Shown one piece after another: positions 33,178 through 47,100 of a DNA stretch of 64,000 nt. Position 1 is the first letter of the stretch; each line of letters opens with the position of its first letter. The DNA comes from Escarpia spicata (lineage: Eukaryota > Annelida > Polychaeta > Sabellida > Siboglinidae). The translations under genes were made by a program, and so were the position numbers. The stretch spans positions 6,799,211-6,863,210 of the forward strand of contig OZ023210.1 in NCBI GenBank assembly GCA_963995525.1, written 5' to 3'. The notes under the pieces are model-generated. The model made no database searches. It worked only from the letters and a program-made list of their open reading frames with translations, and was not told where the DNA came from.

Positions 33178-33579
33178 TGTATGCATGTATGTATGTAGAA
33201 AAACCGTTCGGGATAACGGCCTATGCGTCATAGATTTGGAAACTGGGAGTAGACGGTGACACAATAATGCTGATATCTACCCTCATGCCAGTATAGCAAT
33301 ACGAATACTATTTGACAATTCTACACTACCACAACTAGGGCCTATCGATGGACGTGAACTTCACATTCTCTCCGACCTTCGTCATTTGGAACAAACAACG
33401 AGTATCTGCGAATGCGTTATTATGTTTATGTAACGATGATGTATGTTTTCTATCATTTGGTAAATATTGCTATCACGAGTGTCAACTACCAAGGTGACGG
33501 GCATTTTTGTTAGTTAATGTAACTTACTGCATGCGCTGCTGTAATGGGCGACATGGGAACGAGGCTTAATAGGAAACAA

Positions 33580-34160
33580 AAGGCAAATTAATAATAATAT
33601 AATAAGATAACTTCTATTGCGCCTAAATCCTTAGAAACCAGGCTCAAAGGCGCATCAAAACAAAAGGATTGGTCAATCTCAAAATCCATAAGTAGTTTTC
33701 CAGTTGTCAACAGATCGGTCAAGGCGCTAGGGAGCTACGGTGGATAAACAAGGTTGTAAAGATACGTTTTTAAATGACGACGGAATTTTGTAATATTTTC
33801 AACTGATCTAACACTAAGAGGGAGCATATTCCAAAGAGTTGGTGCAGCAACAAAAAAAGCCCTAGTTCCAATCTTAGTGTTGACTTTAGGAACAAAAAGT
33901 AGGTCAGAACTAGATGATCGAAGCTGGATAGGTTTTCTTACAGGAGTAAGCAATGAATATAAATAAGATGGTTGCTTACTGGACAGTGCCTGGTATGTAA
34001 TGGTACAGATCTTAAATAGTATACGATATCGTACAGGAAGCCAATGCAAAGACTTCAAAAGTGGTACAGAGCGAGACAAACGAGGAGATCTTGTAACTAC
34101 TCTTGCTAGACAATTTTGAACACGCTGAAGTTTTGTGATATCCTTGCTAAATTATTGGTG
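33580..34160 (-). pseudogene. Non-LTR retrotransposon, reverse transcriptase C-terminus
   Basis: The minus strand encodes LKSLHWLPVRYRILFKICTI, GTRAFFVAAPTLWNMLPL and FRRHLKTYLYNL: the C-terminal region of Jockey/CR1-type reverse transcriptases. 5'-truncated; the 3' tail ends in an ATT-rich tract at 33585-33605. Intergenic. Confidence 0.85.
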
Positions 34161-34404
34161 TTATGCTCATGAATTAATACAAACTAACCATGTGCAACTA
34201 CAATCAACATGTTACGTCAGTGTTGAACTCTGAATGCGATCTCGAAGTGGAAATTTCTACTAAAATGTCTGATATCATGGGCTTGGCCAATAAATGCCGA
34301 GCTGTGACGTCGATTATGACGAGCTAATTACAAAAGTTTAGTTTCTATTTGTACTTTTAGATGCACTGACCCTTTTGTTTTCCTTTTAAAGTTCATAATA
34401 CTGT

Positions 34405-35806
34405 AAAGTAGCCCGCACACCAAAGAGACTCTCCCGGGACGCAGTCGACATGCAATCGTCTTGACCGCGTTTCGGTGTGCGAGGTCCTCGAGACGCCGCT
34501 ATAATAGACCGTCTCGAGGCGCCTTGAGCACGTATCGAGGGAGTGACGTGTTTTCGATGCGACTAGATCGTGTCTCGAGCCAGCCCCAATGTGATGTGCC
34601 CGCGTACCTAGGAGACGGGAATACGTCTCGAGGAAAGACGGGACGATGTGCGCGATGTGAACAAGCGGCGAATGCAAAACTAACGTTTTTCTTGCTCATT
34701 TTGATAGAACACGGTGAAATAACCCGATCCCAGAAACGATGCTGTGTTTCCCTTAGGTTGCATATGTTACATTTACATATGCAGTGGGCGATATAGGTGG
34801 CCACAGGCCAGTGGCCACTTTGGCTGCCATTCTACGGCCACTGTGCAGTTCTACTGTATATTGCAGTTGTGAATATAGTCATGTGGTAGAGAAAACGAAA
34901 CGCCGATAGTGGAATGACACTATACAATCTCATTTTGTTAGCAATTAATAGATTTTCCGTTGTAAACAATGTCACTTCGTGGGCTATAAAGAAACACATC
35001 GGATATACATGTGGAAGGGGTTAAACTATTTTAAGCAAAACACTTGAAAAGATGCAATTTTATGACACCAAAAACATGTTTTTTTTTATCTAAATATATA
35101 TATATTATTTGTAAATCCACCATTTGCTGAACAAAGGAGAACACATTGTGGGGTGGGGGTGTCCCCTTCCCAGCCGTTATTGTTAAACTAAATTCTAAAA
35201 AATATGTAATTTTTTTGAAAATCTGTGTGTTTAGCCTAGTACTGCGTATTTACGTTATAAGCGCACATTATTATTCGCCCAAACCGAAACGTCGTGTGGA
35301 TTGGGGTGAAAGGTGTGCCCCCTCTTCCACCCATGTTTTTTTAATGAAATGGTGCATTTTTGTGACACTTAGATTAGGATTTTCAGACAATTATTTAATG
35401 TAATTGTAAGTGAAAGTTGTTTTGCTCAAAAATGGGTGGGGTCTTAGAACGGTAGTCAAAGTAGCCACCTGCGTCGCCTATTTCATATATGTTCGCGCAA
35501 CCTAATGGGAACGTAGCATCGTTTCTGGGACTGGGTTATTTCACCGTGTTTTCCAAAATGAGCAAAAAAAACTGCCATTTTAGTTTTGCATTCGCCGTAT
35601 GTCCACATCATCACGCGCATCGACCCGTCTTGCCTCGAGACGCATTCCCGTCTCCCCGTCTACTTGGTACGCGGGCACATCACCGCGGGACTGACTGGAG
35701 ACTCGTAGGAGATGCGTCGAGACGAGATGCTCGAGACGCGGTCAAGACGCATCGAAAACGCGCCTCGACCGCGTCTCGAGCGAGTCTCCTTGGTGTGCTT
35801 AACGGT
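34405..35806. mobile_element. Foldback-type DNA element with 350-400 bp inverted arms
   Basis: Left arm 34405-34802 and right arm 35458-35806 are inverted copies: GCACACCAAAGAGACTC at the left tip, GAGTCTCCTTGGTGTGC at the right. Both arms are rich in TCTCGAGACG blocks. Short matching open frames (MSKKN, then HRPVFPRDVFPSPR or HRPVLPRDAFPSPR) occur in each arm as mirror images. The 650-bp centre has no coding. The superfamily was not identified. Confidence 0.75.
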
Positions 35807-37781
35807 TGACAATTGCTACCCGTGGTCTGTTGCTTCACATATGGATGTGTACGCCATTGGGTAATGATTAAGAAACATCTCGTGTGAGCATGTCTTATAC
35901 ATGGACCACAGACGGGAAGAATAACAACACGAAGAAGGAAGTCAAGGACATGGTAGCAAAGTAAAACAACTGCGTGTGGAGATGTCATTTGCAGAAGGGA
36001 CGATTGAAGCCAGCAGAACAAAGGCGCTGCAGAATGTACAATTATGAATCTTGGTAATATCACAGAGGAGTGACGGACATATAAATTCGTCCCAATGGAA
36101 AGAAGGACAGAACCCATGGAAATATGGAGGCACACACTCGTAAGTTAGTTCATGAAGCTGCTACGGTCTACAGCAGGACTAATATAGCGTCGAAGGAATG
36201 TTTCAAGATATGTCATCAAACTTAATCTTGAGACGGTGTCACCTTATATTGCAGGTGAAGATTGAGAAGGCCTTTGACACGGTCACGAGAGGGATATATA
36301 CGGTGTATGTGAACGCTAGAGGCGCAAATAGTATGTAGAGACAATGAGTGAGGAGGAAGAGTATTTGATAGGTCCGGGATTTGGAAACATGTATCTTTAC
36401 TCTAGTGTTACTTAACACGACGATGGAGTTAATGAGCAGGAGGTTCCGTTCGAAAGACGCTCTCTTACGGATATGCACCGATACGACATGAATACAGCAG
36501 CTTGCAGAAAGAACATTGCGAATGAAATCAAGAAATAATTTCAAGCAAAACTAATATACAATTTTGTTATATCGGTGTATTTATTTAACTTTACATGTTC
36601 CTCTAAGTATAAAGTATGATCAGCAAGACGTACAGCGTCGAGTGCGAAACATTGGAACATGTGTGAACGTTTGTATCGACGTTAAACCAACCTACAAACT
36701 GATATAATTTGTGAATGCACCCCGATATATTAACAGCACCATATTACTACACGATACCTGTTAAATGTGTTTACCATATATTGTGTGTTCTCATTTCTAA
36801 CACACTAAGTACAATTATAAAGTTATTACACGAAACTAAATTAATATACAATATATAAGTTATTATCATACAATACGACCTCTAACAATCGTCAATTCAA
36901 ATAACCTCAGTCTTACTAATATAAGCGACCATCTTGAAATTCGAAGTTTACATTGTATGTGTGTGCGTGCGTGCGTGCGTGCTATCTGCGAGCGTTCGTT
37001 TGTGCGTGCGTACATGTGTATTCTAGTTGATACGTGCATGTTATACGTATTACTGCACAGGTAATTTTAATATATAAATATGTTAGGAAGAATTACACTA
37101 TTATATTAAACAAATTCTGAAGAATGTTCAGTAATGAAACAGAACTACAATAACTATACGTGTTCCTTCTTGTCGATTTGGTATGTGACAACGTATCGTT
37201 AGCCATCTACTTCGTGTACTCGTTAATTGCTATTATTATGATAAATGTAATATGTTTGCGTTGCTGTTTCGGTTGTTATATTTGATTTGCACCTGGTGTA
37301 TCCTTTCCCCACGGCATATGCTAAGCATGTATTGTGCTGTGTAAGAATCGTACCCATAATCACTCAACATATATATAATACATATGGCAGCAACATTGTC
37401 TCAAGCAATAACGACTTTCTAGGAGACAGAACCAAAATGTTTATCTTTCCTGCATTTCGCGATGAACTGTTACACCTCAAAGATCCTAGCGAGCCACGAG
37501 TGGTATTTGTGCTACACCACTCCTAGAAGTTATCCCTCGCAGTATATGGATCTGCAGTGAATAATTTGCAATTCATCCTAGTAGTCTTATTGGTCCAGTG
37601 ATTTCACGAATTAGCTCAAATTCACAGAATAATTCAATGAAATGTTAAAGGCAGGCAATTAAAACTAAAAGTATAACTGCAAATTGCCCTTGAACATATA
37701 TAACGTTAGCCATGAAAATAAAGCTGGTATGCTTTACGTATACGTCACACCGTCTTCTTTGTTGGTGACATCAACCACAGG

Positions 37782-38112
37782 TCATTTGAGCGACGCATAC
37801 ACTTTTTGTTCAACCGGTACACGAGATTTTGTGGCCAGTGCTACGTAATCAGTCGTTGGCAGATTCGTCTTTTCGTTTGGGGAAAAGACGGCATTTGAAT
37901 GCGGTTGTGGCGAAAAGTCACCAAGCGAGGCGTACGCTTTGGGAACGACAGGAACAGCATATGTTGGAGAGAGAGATTGATATTCAGCGGCTGGTTGACT
38001 AATCATCTCATATTCCCCTGTCTGATTGGGAGAAACGACGGTGTTCGACCGATGCTGTGGGGATGAAACAGCCTTATCTCGCCTCTTACCGTCAGACGTA
38101 GGCACGACCATC
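37782..38112 (-). CDS. Gene A last exon: tyrosine-rich tail with ITAM
   Basis: This exon encodes 109 residues and a TGA stop. Motifs in order: YEMI and YQSL separated by six residues (bases 37971-38012), which meets the ITAM rule YxxI/L-x6-8-YxxI/L; then YAVP (YxxP), YASL, YVAL and a final YASL. SPQ and SPN occur twice each, in two imperfect 45-residue repeats (SPQHRSNTVVSPN and SPQPHSNAVFSPN). Inferred role: docking of tandem-SH2 kinases after phosphorylation. YxxL could also act in endocytic sorting. Acceptor TTTACAG, phase 2. No clear minus-strand polyadenylation signal lies directly downstream. Confidence 0.88.
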
Positions 38113-41100
38113 CTGTAAACATGACACACGTCAACTTATACATATATACCAGATAGGTTTACCTAATGTATTAACTTACTTATCATATCAATAACAGCTG
38201 TATCGTGGTGTCAATAACGCCTTCTGCGATCACCGCTTTAATATATCTGTGCATTCTGAGAAGGTGTAATCTCTGCATAGAATTCCAATTCAACGCAGTT
38301 CAACTAAACACTATTCAGTTTGAGTTGCATTTTATATGTTAGATATATAATCCACATCTTACAGTGGAATGTATCAGTCCATTTATTTATTTAAAACGTG
38401 CTATATAAAGAACACAACATGTATCATACATTTTACACTGTGTTGTACCGTTGTGTGTGTTTGTATAATCCGTGATGTGGTTGCCATTGAACGTTATGAT
38501 TTGCATGCAATGGATTTTGAATAAAACCAGTTTCATTATGTTAATACTTATAAATAAGCTATTCGTGAGTTGTAGTCTACTAACTTACCTGTTGTCTTGC
38601 TTAGAATGAGGCCGGACGGGAGCTGAAAACATAAACAAATAAAACATCATAAATAAGTATTAAACAGATCCCATTTCTTACCAGCATGATTGATATTTTT
38701 ACTTATTTCACAGTCAGTTTACATTTTGTTCTCGTGACGTTTCGACTGCATTCAGCAGTCTTCTTCAGACGACTACCGTTAGATGGCGACACGGTAGTCC
38801 TTCAGCGCAGACGTAGTCACTCAGGTGTGTGCCCCTTCACGGCTGCGCCCTGGGTGGGTCTTCAACAGATGGGTCAAGGCGCTTTGTTTCTATGGACCAT
38901 TGAGTTGTCAGCTATTCACGAAAGGGCGGCACAGTGTGGCGTTATGCTCAATTCACCGGGACGCAATCAAAAGGTCAGCGGGATCGAGTTTTGTTTACAT
39001 TCAAAGTGTAGTAATGGTGATAATTACTGCCCTTTATTGGTTGTTCCCCGTGTAAGCTAGTCGTAATAATCTATCTAAAAACCTGTTCGCTCGGCAGGAA
39101 TCTCCTCGTATACGGCCGAAGTTCGTCTGCTGGTTTGCTGCACCGATAGTGTGGCTTGTTTGTCCGCATTCACATGGAGCAGATCAGCTTGGCGATCTGG
39201 CGTGTCCTTCGTGTGTCTTCTGCAATGAGCGGAAGGTGAAACTGGGTGTAGACAGCATAGACGGTTGTATGCATCAGACTAGATATGTTTGATACAAGTA
39301 TTCCACGAACTGATACTATCCGTGAATATGTAGCAGGAATAACAAAATAGTTTTACACAACCGAAAACTGAATACTGGATTCTCTGCATACTGAATGTGA
39401 TTAGAATAGAAACGTAAAATTAAAAGGTAAATATATTTATATGTCATATAAATAATATATTATGGTGATTAACTTAGTGCATTTATAGATAACATAACTC
39501 GTGTGTTTTGACATGTGTACCTGTGTAAGGCTTCGTTGATATGAATATAAGTAGAAAATGAACGCATCGGAGGGGACCGAAAGAGCCAGGAGGATGGTGA
39601 AACTGCATGTCGCGGCAATGGCTTTGAGGGGCATGTTTCGAACGTCAACACCTATCCATCTGTCCCTCAACATGTTGCCGTATAGTTTTTCCCACTGGTC
39701 ACAACTTCGTGTGTTCGTTCGGCACAACCTTCCGTCTAATAGACGAACAGAAGTTCCATCATCGAAGTCGGCGAAGTCAAAATAATTGTAGTCGAAGTCA
39801 TTGAAATCGTCCATCCCTTTTGGTCTCATGTCCACCTCTGACCGACTGCCTCTAACCATTGAACCTAGTCCCTCAACACCAGTCTGATTGCCCATCTACC
39901 CGTTGGTTGCCCTGCTATGCACAACCTTTCTTCTACAAGTCTACCAAAGGCCACCCATCGGTTTCTTCAGTCACAGCCGTCCGTCTTACAGTTGAAGGCG
40001 AGGTCGACAATGTAACATTCGTAGATGTATTCGAAGGCGTCGTAAGACAAATTCCTAATGTTCAAACGATAGTGTTCCTCCTCCACATCTAGCTCAACTA
40101 CTGGTCTGATGAATGATTACTATCTGCATTCTTGTATTCGATACCCGTGTCAATACACAACGATGGGAGTCGTGGCGTAGACGACATGTATGACAAGACA
40201 GTACCCCGGTCTAACCACTGTTGGTGCATGATGTCTCCTGGGGTGGCACGCATTGCTCATCACTCCGTCGAACCACCTATTCGGCCTATCTGACTAGCGA
40301 ACGATGACTGCCACAATTGTCCGTAGGACGTCCACAAAACCACCCGCGCTAGTTATTTCGAAGATTATCTGGTTACCATAATTACCTTCATTCAACTGTA
40401 TTGTTACGTTACAATTTTCATGCAGTCATAATACACTGAAACGTAGATCAACATAGGAACAGCAGTTTTTTAGAAATGATAGTTAATTAAAATATGACAT
40501 TTCATGAGGAATTTGACCCATCAAGACAACGCTACATTTCCAGGTGTTTGATAATATACATTCCAATTCATACTGCCAATTAAATCATTGAAACAACTAT
40601 TCCAAAATATTATTGTTATACAGCTGTTATAATGTTAACGAATTCAAGACTCAGAGAAAGACAGTACCTCGTGCAGTTACAGACACAAAGCACAATGACA
40701 AAGATGATGATGAGCAGCAAGAAGCCACCAATGCTGCCTCCAATGATGTATGGAGTCTTTGACTGTGGCTCTGCAAACAGTCACAACAGTTCCTAGTCTC
40801 GCACTAGACAAGAACTGTACTGACAAACTGTCACATGCATGCACGCACCTTATAGCAAAGTGCAAACATACGTATCATATGAAATATATTATTTATGGCT
40901 CCAAGATTCCATTAGACAGCAAGAAATAAATCTACTTTCAACAATTGCTCCAAAATAAGTCAATGTTTTTCTTTCTAATAGTCATCATAGCTGGAGATTC
41001 ACCTACTGCAAATGTTAGCACGTAACACATGTATTGGTATGGATATCTTCGAAGCAATCATTATACTGATCTGTTGACATACATAATATGTTGACGTCTT

Positions 41101-44100
41101 GATGCATTAGACCGTATGGTATTGAACATCTGAAGAATAATATTGTCATATATATTTTCTAAGTGCTAGTTTTGGACTGGCTAACATGCATATTTTGTCT
41201 ATGCATAAGGGAAATGCAAAACAAGTTGATGTGTTCAGCACAAGTACTCGGCACAACTATATTTCTAAAGGCTTCACAAACAGTTTACTCTCCCACATAA
41301 TTACACCTTGTCAATAAGTAGAAATAAACTTTAAAATATAAAGTAACCTCACCTGATCTGATGTCACACCTGTCACCTTCATATTTGTCAGTGCAGAGAC
41401 AAGTTGGACTCTCCATGTTGGTCTTACTACATGTGCCCCCGTTGAGACAGAAGTCTGGGTTATCACATATGTCTGAAAAACAGCATTGCCTGATTATGTG
41501 CTCCTGACTGTGTTTGTACACAAGGAACCAATCCTAACCATCTGTGATATATAGTTATTTATATAATTGTTTTTTTTTATTAATAAAAAAAAATAAAGTT
41601 TGACTTTTTTATTATCTGTAATAAAAAAATACTTTAATTGTGAGTTCTTGGATTAGCTACTGCTGCCACAGATGGCACATCAAAGAAGTTTGACTATTAT
41701 TATAGTTTTGTACAAGGGAACATGTCCCTTCTGAGACCAGCTTTCCATGACATGGGGTGGAGATATTAACAAATGTAGCAATCAAATAACAAAGAAAAAT
41801 CAACTTAATGTCAAGGCAAAAAAAGGAAGATAATACTGTTTTTGGAGAACCAGTAATTTGAGATGTGAAAGTGAACTAGGCCACCCATTTAATAATCACA
41901 ATAAACATTTTAGCATAAGGCACAATATCTATACAATGGTTATACATTGATTACAACATGTTTTGTTAATTAAACTGCTTATAACTCTTGCAATTTTGTA
42001 AAGTGATACAACGACACATGTGGTGAACTTGAACAAACCTGGACAAAAAGTGGTCTTATTTATGTATAACAGTGTATAATATGGTCTTTATGAACATTGC
42101 AGTACACAGTCCCACAATGGTAATTAAGTTTAACTAACTGTGATACGTGTAATGTATACAAGATTGGTTTACTTTCTGGAAATACATCTGTCATAATTCT
42201 TCCATTGATATATAGTCAGACAGGTTTGTGATGTTTTGTCAATATATTTTAATGATTTGATGTAATTTTATTAGCATATCAACTAGTAAATATATTGATG
42301 ACATTTCTTTTGTAGTCATTTGGGAATCAACCACATTTTGGTAAGAATAAACTATATCTTTGTTATGATACTCTTCTACAAACTGTTAAATGATATTTTT
42401 GCGGCATACGTATACATAAATGATTTACCAAAGTCAAGTGAAATATTTAAATACGTAATGTATGCGGATGATACAAATTTATTTACAACAATCCAATCTT
42501 TAAACATATGTCCAAAAGATGTCAAACAACATTTAAATACAGAATTAAACAAAGTAAATGAATGGCTGAAAATAAATAAACTGTCTTTAAATATAAAGAA
42601 ATCCAAGTATATAATACACAAACTAGGAAACAAACAAGTTAAAAATGTCCTGCTTAAGACAGATGAAACCAGAATCGAAAGAGTCAAAAACTTTAATCGT
42701 CTTGGGTGACTTTGCAAGAAAACCTAAGCTGGGATATTCATATTAAACATATTTCAATCAAATGTTCTAAATTGATAGGTATATTAAACAAATTAAAACA
42801 ATTTTTGCCAGTAAATATAAAATAGCTCATTAATGTTACCATACATCAATTATGGCCTAATGATATGGGGTTTTAAGTGTAACAGAATCTTCAAAGTACC
42901 AAAAAAACGATTAGAATAGTAAGTTTAGCTAAACATAATTTACATACTGAGCCGCTGTTTAAGAAAATAAACATTCTTAATGTAACAAATTTGTTGCATT
43001 TACAGGAACTGAAATTCTATTATAAATATGTGCCAATTTCGACCCACCCTCCTCCCAACTCTCCGTCCAAATGTAATGTATAGTTTGCTTGTACATCGTT
43101 AGTGGAAAGCGGTTGTATGGCCCGATGCTTTCCCCAATTTTATAGATGAATGTGAGCATAGGGTTTGCACCGGATGTGTTCACGGGGTTTTACTGCAAGG
43201 GACCGCATGCTTCTTTCCACTTTCGATTTAGGATCAACATATTGTATCTATCAGAGTGAAGTAGGGCGTATTGCCCCCACCTATGGGGTTATAGTTTTAC
43301 CATTAGTATAGTCAGCGGCAGGTAGTCTGGTATTCAGTGTGGCAATTTGCAAAGGCACTTGTTAGTTAAATCAGTTGTACATGTTTTCCCCATTTGTTCT
43401 AGGAATATCGCTGCTGCTGCTGCGTTATATGTGGAAATGTGGGCTCTCTAGCAGCCTGATGTTCAGGAGACTAGCATGGGCTCAGTCACAGGCCTGGCAT
43501 TGGGTTGTAGAGTCCACATTTCGTTCACTTAAACCGTCACAGTGTGCCAAAAAGGGCTTACACACTGGACCCCCCTAATAAACGTCATCCATTTGGCCTT
43601 TTCATATCTACATTGGTCTCTGTGTTGTTTCTTGCATAAATATGATTTCTACAACATTACAGAATCCAGTGCTCTTTGCCAAATTGTTATATATTTGGAC
43701 ATTCTGAATAATCAATAAATAATCATACTTTGTTTAAATTTTATTACCTCTGTTAATTTATGTACACAATGTACTGTTATTACTATGTCTGATGTAGTTG
43801 TAACTATCTGCTAGTTATCAAATTAAGATAACTTTTTATATTTTCTTTTTGAGATTTTGACACCAATTATTGGTGATATAATTCAAATACTTGTGTAACC
43901 ATACTGCATTAGAAATTATGTAGTTGTGTTATCATTTTATCGAAAGTGTTTAAGTAAGCCAAATATACTTTGTTGAAAATTACTAAATGGGGTGTCTGCT
44001 ACGAGAGCGACCAATAATGGTCTTAGTGGCAGTCTCCCTAACCCTTGTTTTTGTATATCTATAGCAACCCGATAGTTCATCGTCAGGATGTTGCTAATTG

Positions 44101-47100
44101 ATTATATCCTACATTGATTGTTTCTACTTTTATGTTATATATTCTACTTAATAATACATGTATATATATATATGTGTGTACTACTTGTTATTTTAACACA
44201 TATTCAGTATTTCATAATTGAGCTGTAGTAATTCTGGTTTTTGAAAATTTTACCGTTTTGTTTTTATATATGGGTCAAATAAACACTTCGGATTTAAATG
44301 TACAATGTCATGTTCTGACTTACGTCGGCAAACCGTCCCTCCAGGCTGCAGTTCATAAGCATCTCTGCAGCCACAAGTAAACTTCGTCCCATCTCCGACT
44401 GATGTACAGGTGCCACCGTTGGCCGTCGTTGCACAGTTGCTCTGTCCATTGCTACAAGCATCAGTGGCTGCGGACAACATAAGATGGAATGATGCTGCAA
44501 TACATTGTATTTCTATGCAATGGTAAACATTTTATGCACATTGTCTAAGCACTGTGTGAGTTAGTCTAAATTAAATCCCTACTTTCTTTTGTGTTTATAT
44601 TGTTCAACAGATAGATAAAACTATCTATAGCTGACTTTGCTATCTTAGTTTAATATATTGCTATTTAATGTAATCCTACGTGGGTAATATAGTGTGTGCT
44701 TCCAAATCTCAGCTATCTAAAGTTACTGATAACTAAAATTAACAAATACACTGTCTGATAATTTATACACTAGATTGAACTATGACATCGTGTTTCTCCA
44801 AACTGTCTTAAATTGTCTTTGCTGATATGTTAATTGAAATCCGCTTTTCTAAAACATTTACTAAGTTTAAATCATGTTTCATCTTAGAAGTAGTATAAAA
44901 TGAATATAATCAAACAACTGAATAATAAAATATCCATGGATTGCAAGGATGCCATCACTATTACAGTGGATCAACCATATTTTAAGATATTGTAAAAGCA
45001 GCAAACTTGAAATAGATACTCCATCTGATACATCCAATGTCTGCTGTCCAACAGAGATATTTAACTGCCAACGTGACCTTCCGACACAATCTGACTGATG
45101 CAACACAACTCTTGGTTAGCACTGCACTATACACCACCGGCTTTATAATGTCATCAGATAAGTTCATTGTGAAATAAGATATACTTACAGATGCACTCTT
45201 TCGGGGATTTGGCCCCAGCACTGGCAGTTGTCATCTTGGCACCGCAATTCTTGCATTTCACCTGATACTTCTCATCCTGGTAGGTTCCCACTGGGCATGG
45301 CTTGCAGCTCGTGCCATCAAACATTTCACCGGCAGTACAGTTTCCTGCAGCAACAATCGCATGACAATTCTCCATCCAAGTCAGACCCAAACACATTAAT
45401 ATACTATGTATATCTCCACCATGTTAGCATCAAAGTATTATAGTCAATAATGTACATGTATTCTTGGGATTCCTACCAAGAAAAGAGTCAAATTAAAAAC
45501 AACTACATAAAATCAGATTCACTGATATTAGTGTACTGTGCAAGCCAGTAGCACGTATATATATTAACACACTCCAGTGCTAAAGATGTAGTTTTGAAAT
45601 ATATTAATATCTAACATGTAAATATCTAACATGTTAATATTTTAATGGATGATACCTGAACCACGCGTCTAACTGCAACGAGAGGATATACTGCCACTGC
45701 ATAACAACAAATGGCATGACTGTGGAACATATGTATTCATGCCACACACGACCACTTGCCATATCTCTCTACCATGACTAGATAACTGATAGGTTGCTAT
45801 CTATAATCTGCTGTCGACCCCACTGGGAGTCAGCTAGGTTGCTACTGACACAAATGACTTGTACCAGTCTTAGGCTACATGCTTATTTGCTACGGACATT
45901 TATGTTTCCAAATCAATGTGCTGGTGGTCCAACTCAGACTCTACATTTAGCCCCTCTTTCAGCTGACCACATTTCCACTTGTCCACATCACCATTAACCA
46001 CCTGTGGGCTGTGGCTGTTGTTGAGTAGTGGGAACATTGCTTTTTACAAAATCTCTTAATGATACGATGAACACGTTGGTTTCACATAATCAGGTTTTAC
46101 CATAAAAAAGAAACTGATGTCAACAAAAAACCGACAGCAGTGGGTCTTTAAGATATGAACAGTTTCATATAGTTAATATCTCTGTTTACTGTCAATTAGA
46201 TTACTATTTTATGCCTAGAAAGACATGTTGACATAATCAAACAAAAAGGCACTACCAACCTAGAGAGCAGTCTGACTCAGATGTTGATCCAATACCGGGT
46301 GTTGTCTTTTCGCTGGGACACTGTTGACAGGCAAAATGCTTAGCCTGGTCTTTGTAGAAGCCTTTTGGACAATTGTCACATATGCCTGTTGCCTCGTTCA
46401 GCTCAAAACCAGAGATACAGTCCCCTGTTTGAAATATACAGAACAAACTGTTTCTTGCATTATGGGCCACTCTCCAAAAAGTCTGAGAGTCCATTTTTAA
46501 CGTTCCACGTTGTATTATTTCCTATTATTTCCTCATTTATGATCTCACATATAAGATATACACATCATTTGTTTCGTTTTGACGAGATCTTTCAGGATAT
46601 GTATAATTTCATATAGAAACAAGCAAGCAAAGGGGCCTAATTCCTGTTAGTATAGCCTAAAACAGCCAAAATAGGCTTTCCATTTTTAAACATTTACTTA
46701 AAATAACTCCGAAAAAATACTAAATATTGGAAATTCAAAATTTTAAGTATCTGATGCCAAAGTAAACTATCTTATCGACGTAACGCACTATAATTCCATA
46801 CGATACATAATTCTACCAAATTTTTTTCAATTGCAAGTTGACTGTTTTTTATGGTTGTGCCCGATACCAAGGTTCCTCACCAATGTGCCACTATATTCAA
46901 TATTTTGATGTAGACATTATTTTATAACAGGTACTGTTATATTGCCTGTTAATTTGATCTTTGTGCAAATAAAAAACAGCCAAACTTTAAAAGGTTACGC
47001 CCGGTACCAAGCTAAAATGTGAATTGAGACAAAATAATGAACAAAATTATTTCAAAATGTATGGATACATAAATAATAATCAATACTACAGGGCAGAATT

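Larger units (their letters stand above)
29850..37780. other. Spacer between gene A and gene B
   Basis: About 7.9 kb without a supported exon of either gene. It contains the diverged leader fragment, hAT-like MITE, G run, ATGT array, palindrome, LINE fragment and foldback element. 35810-37780 is AT-rich with only broken hydrophobic frames. The gene B promoter should lie just right of 29848, but no core element was recognised. Confidence 0.7.

Noticed and set aside
35680..36544. Hydrophobic minus-strand frames suggesting a decayed seven-helix receptor
   Set aside because: Frames are broken, helices cannot be ordered, and no conserved GPCR motif is convincing; part overlaps the foldback element.
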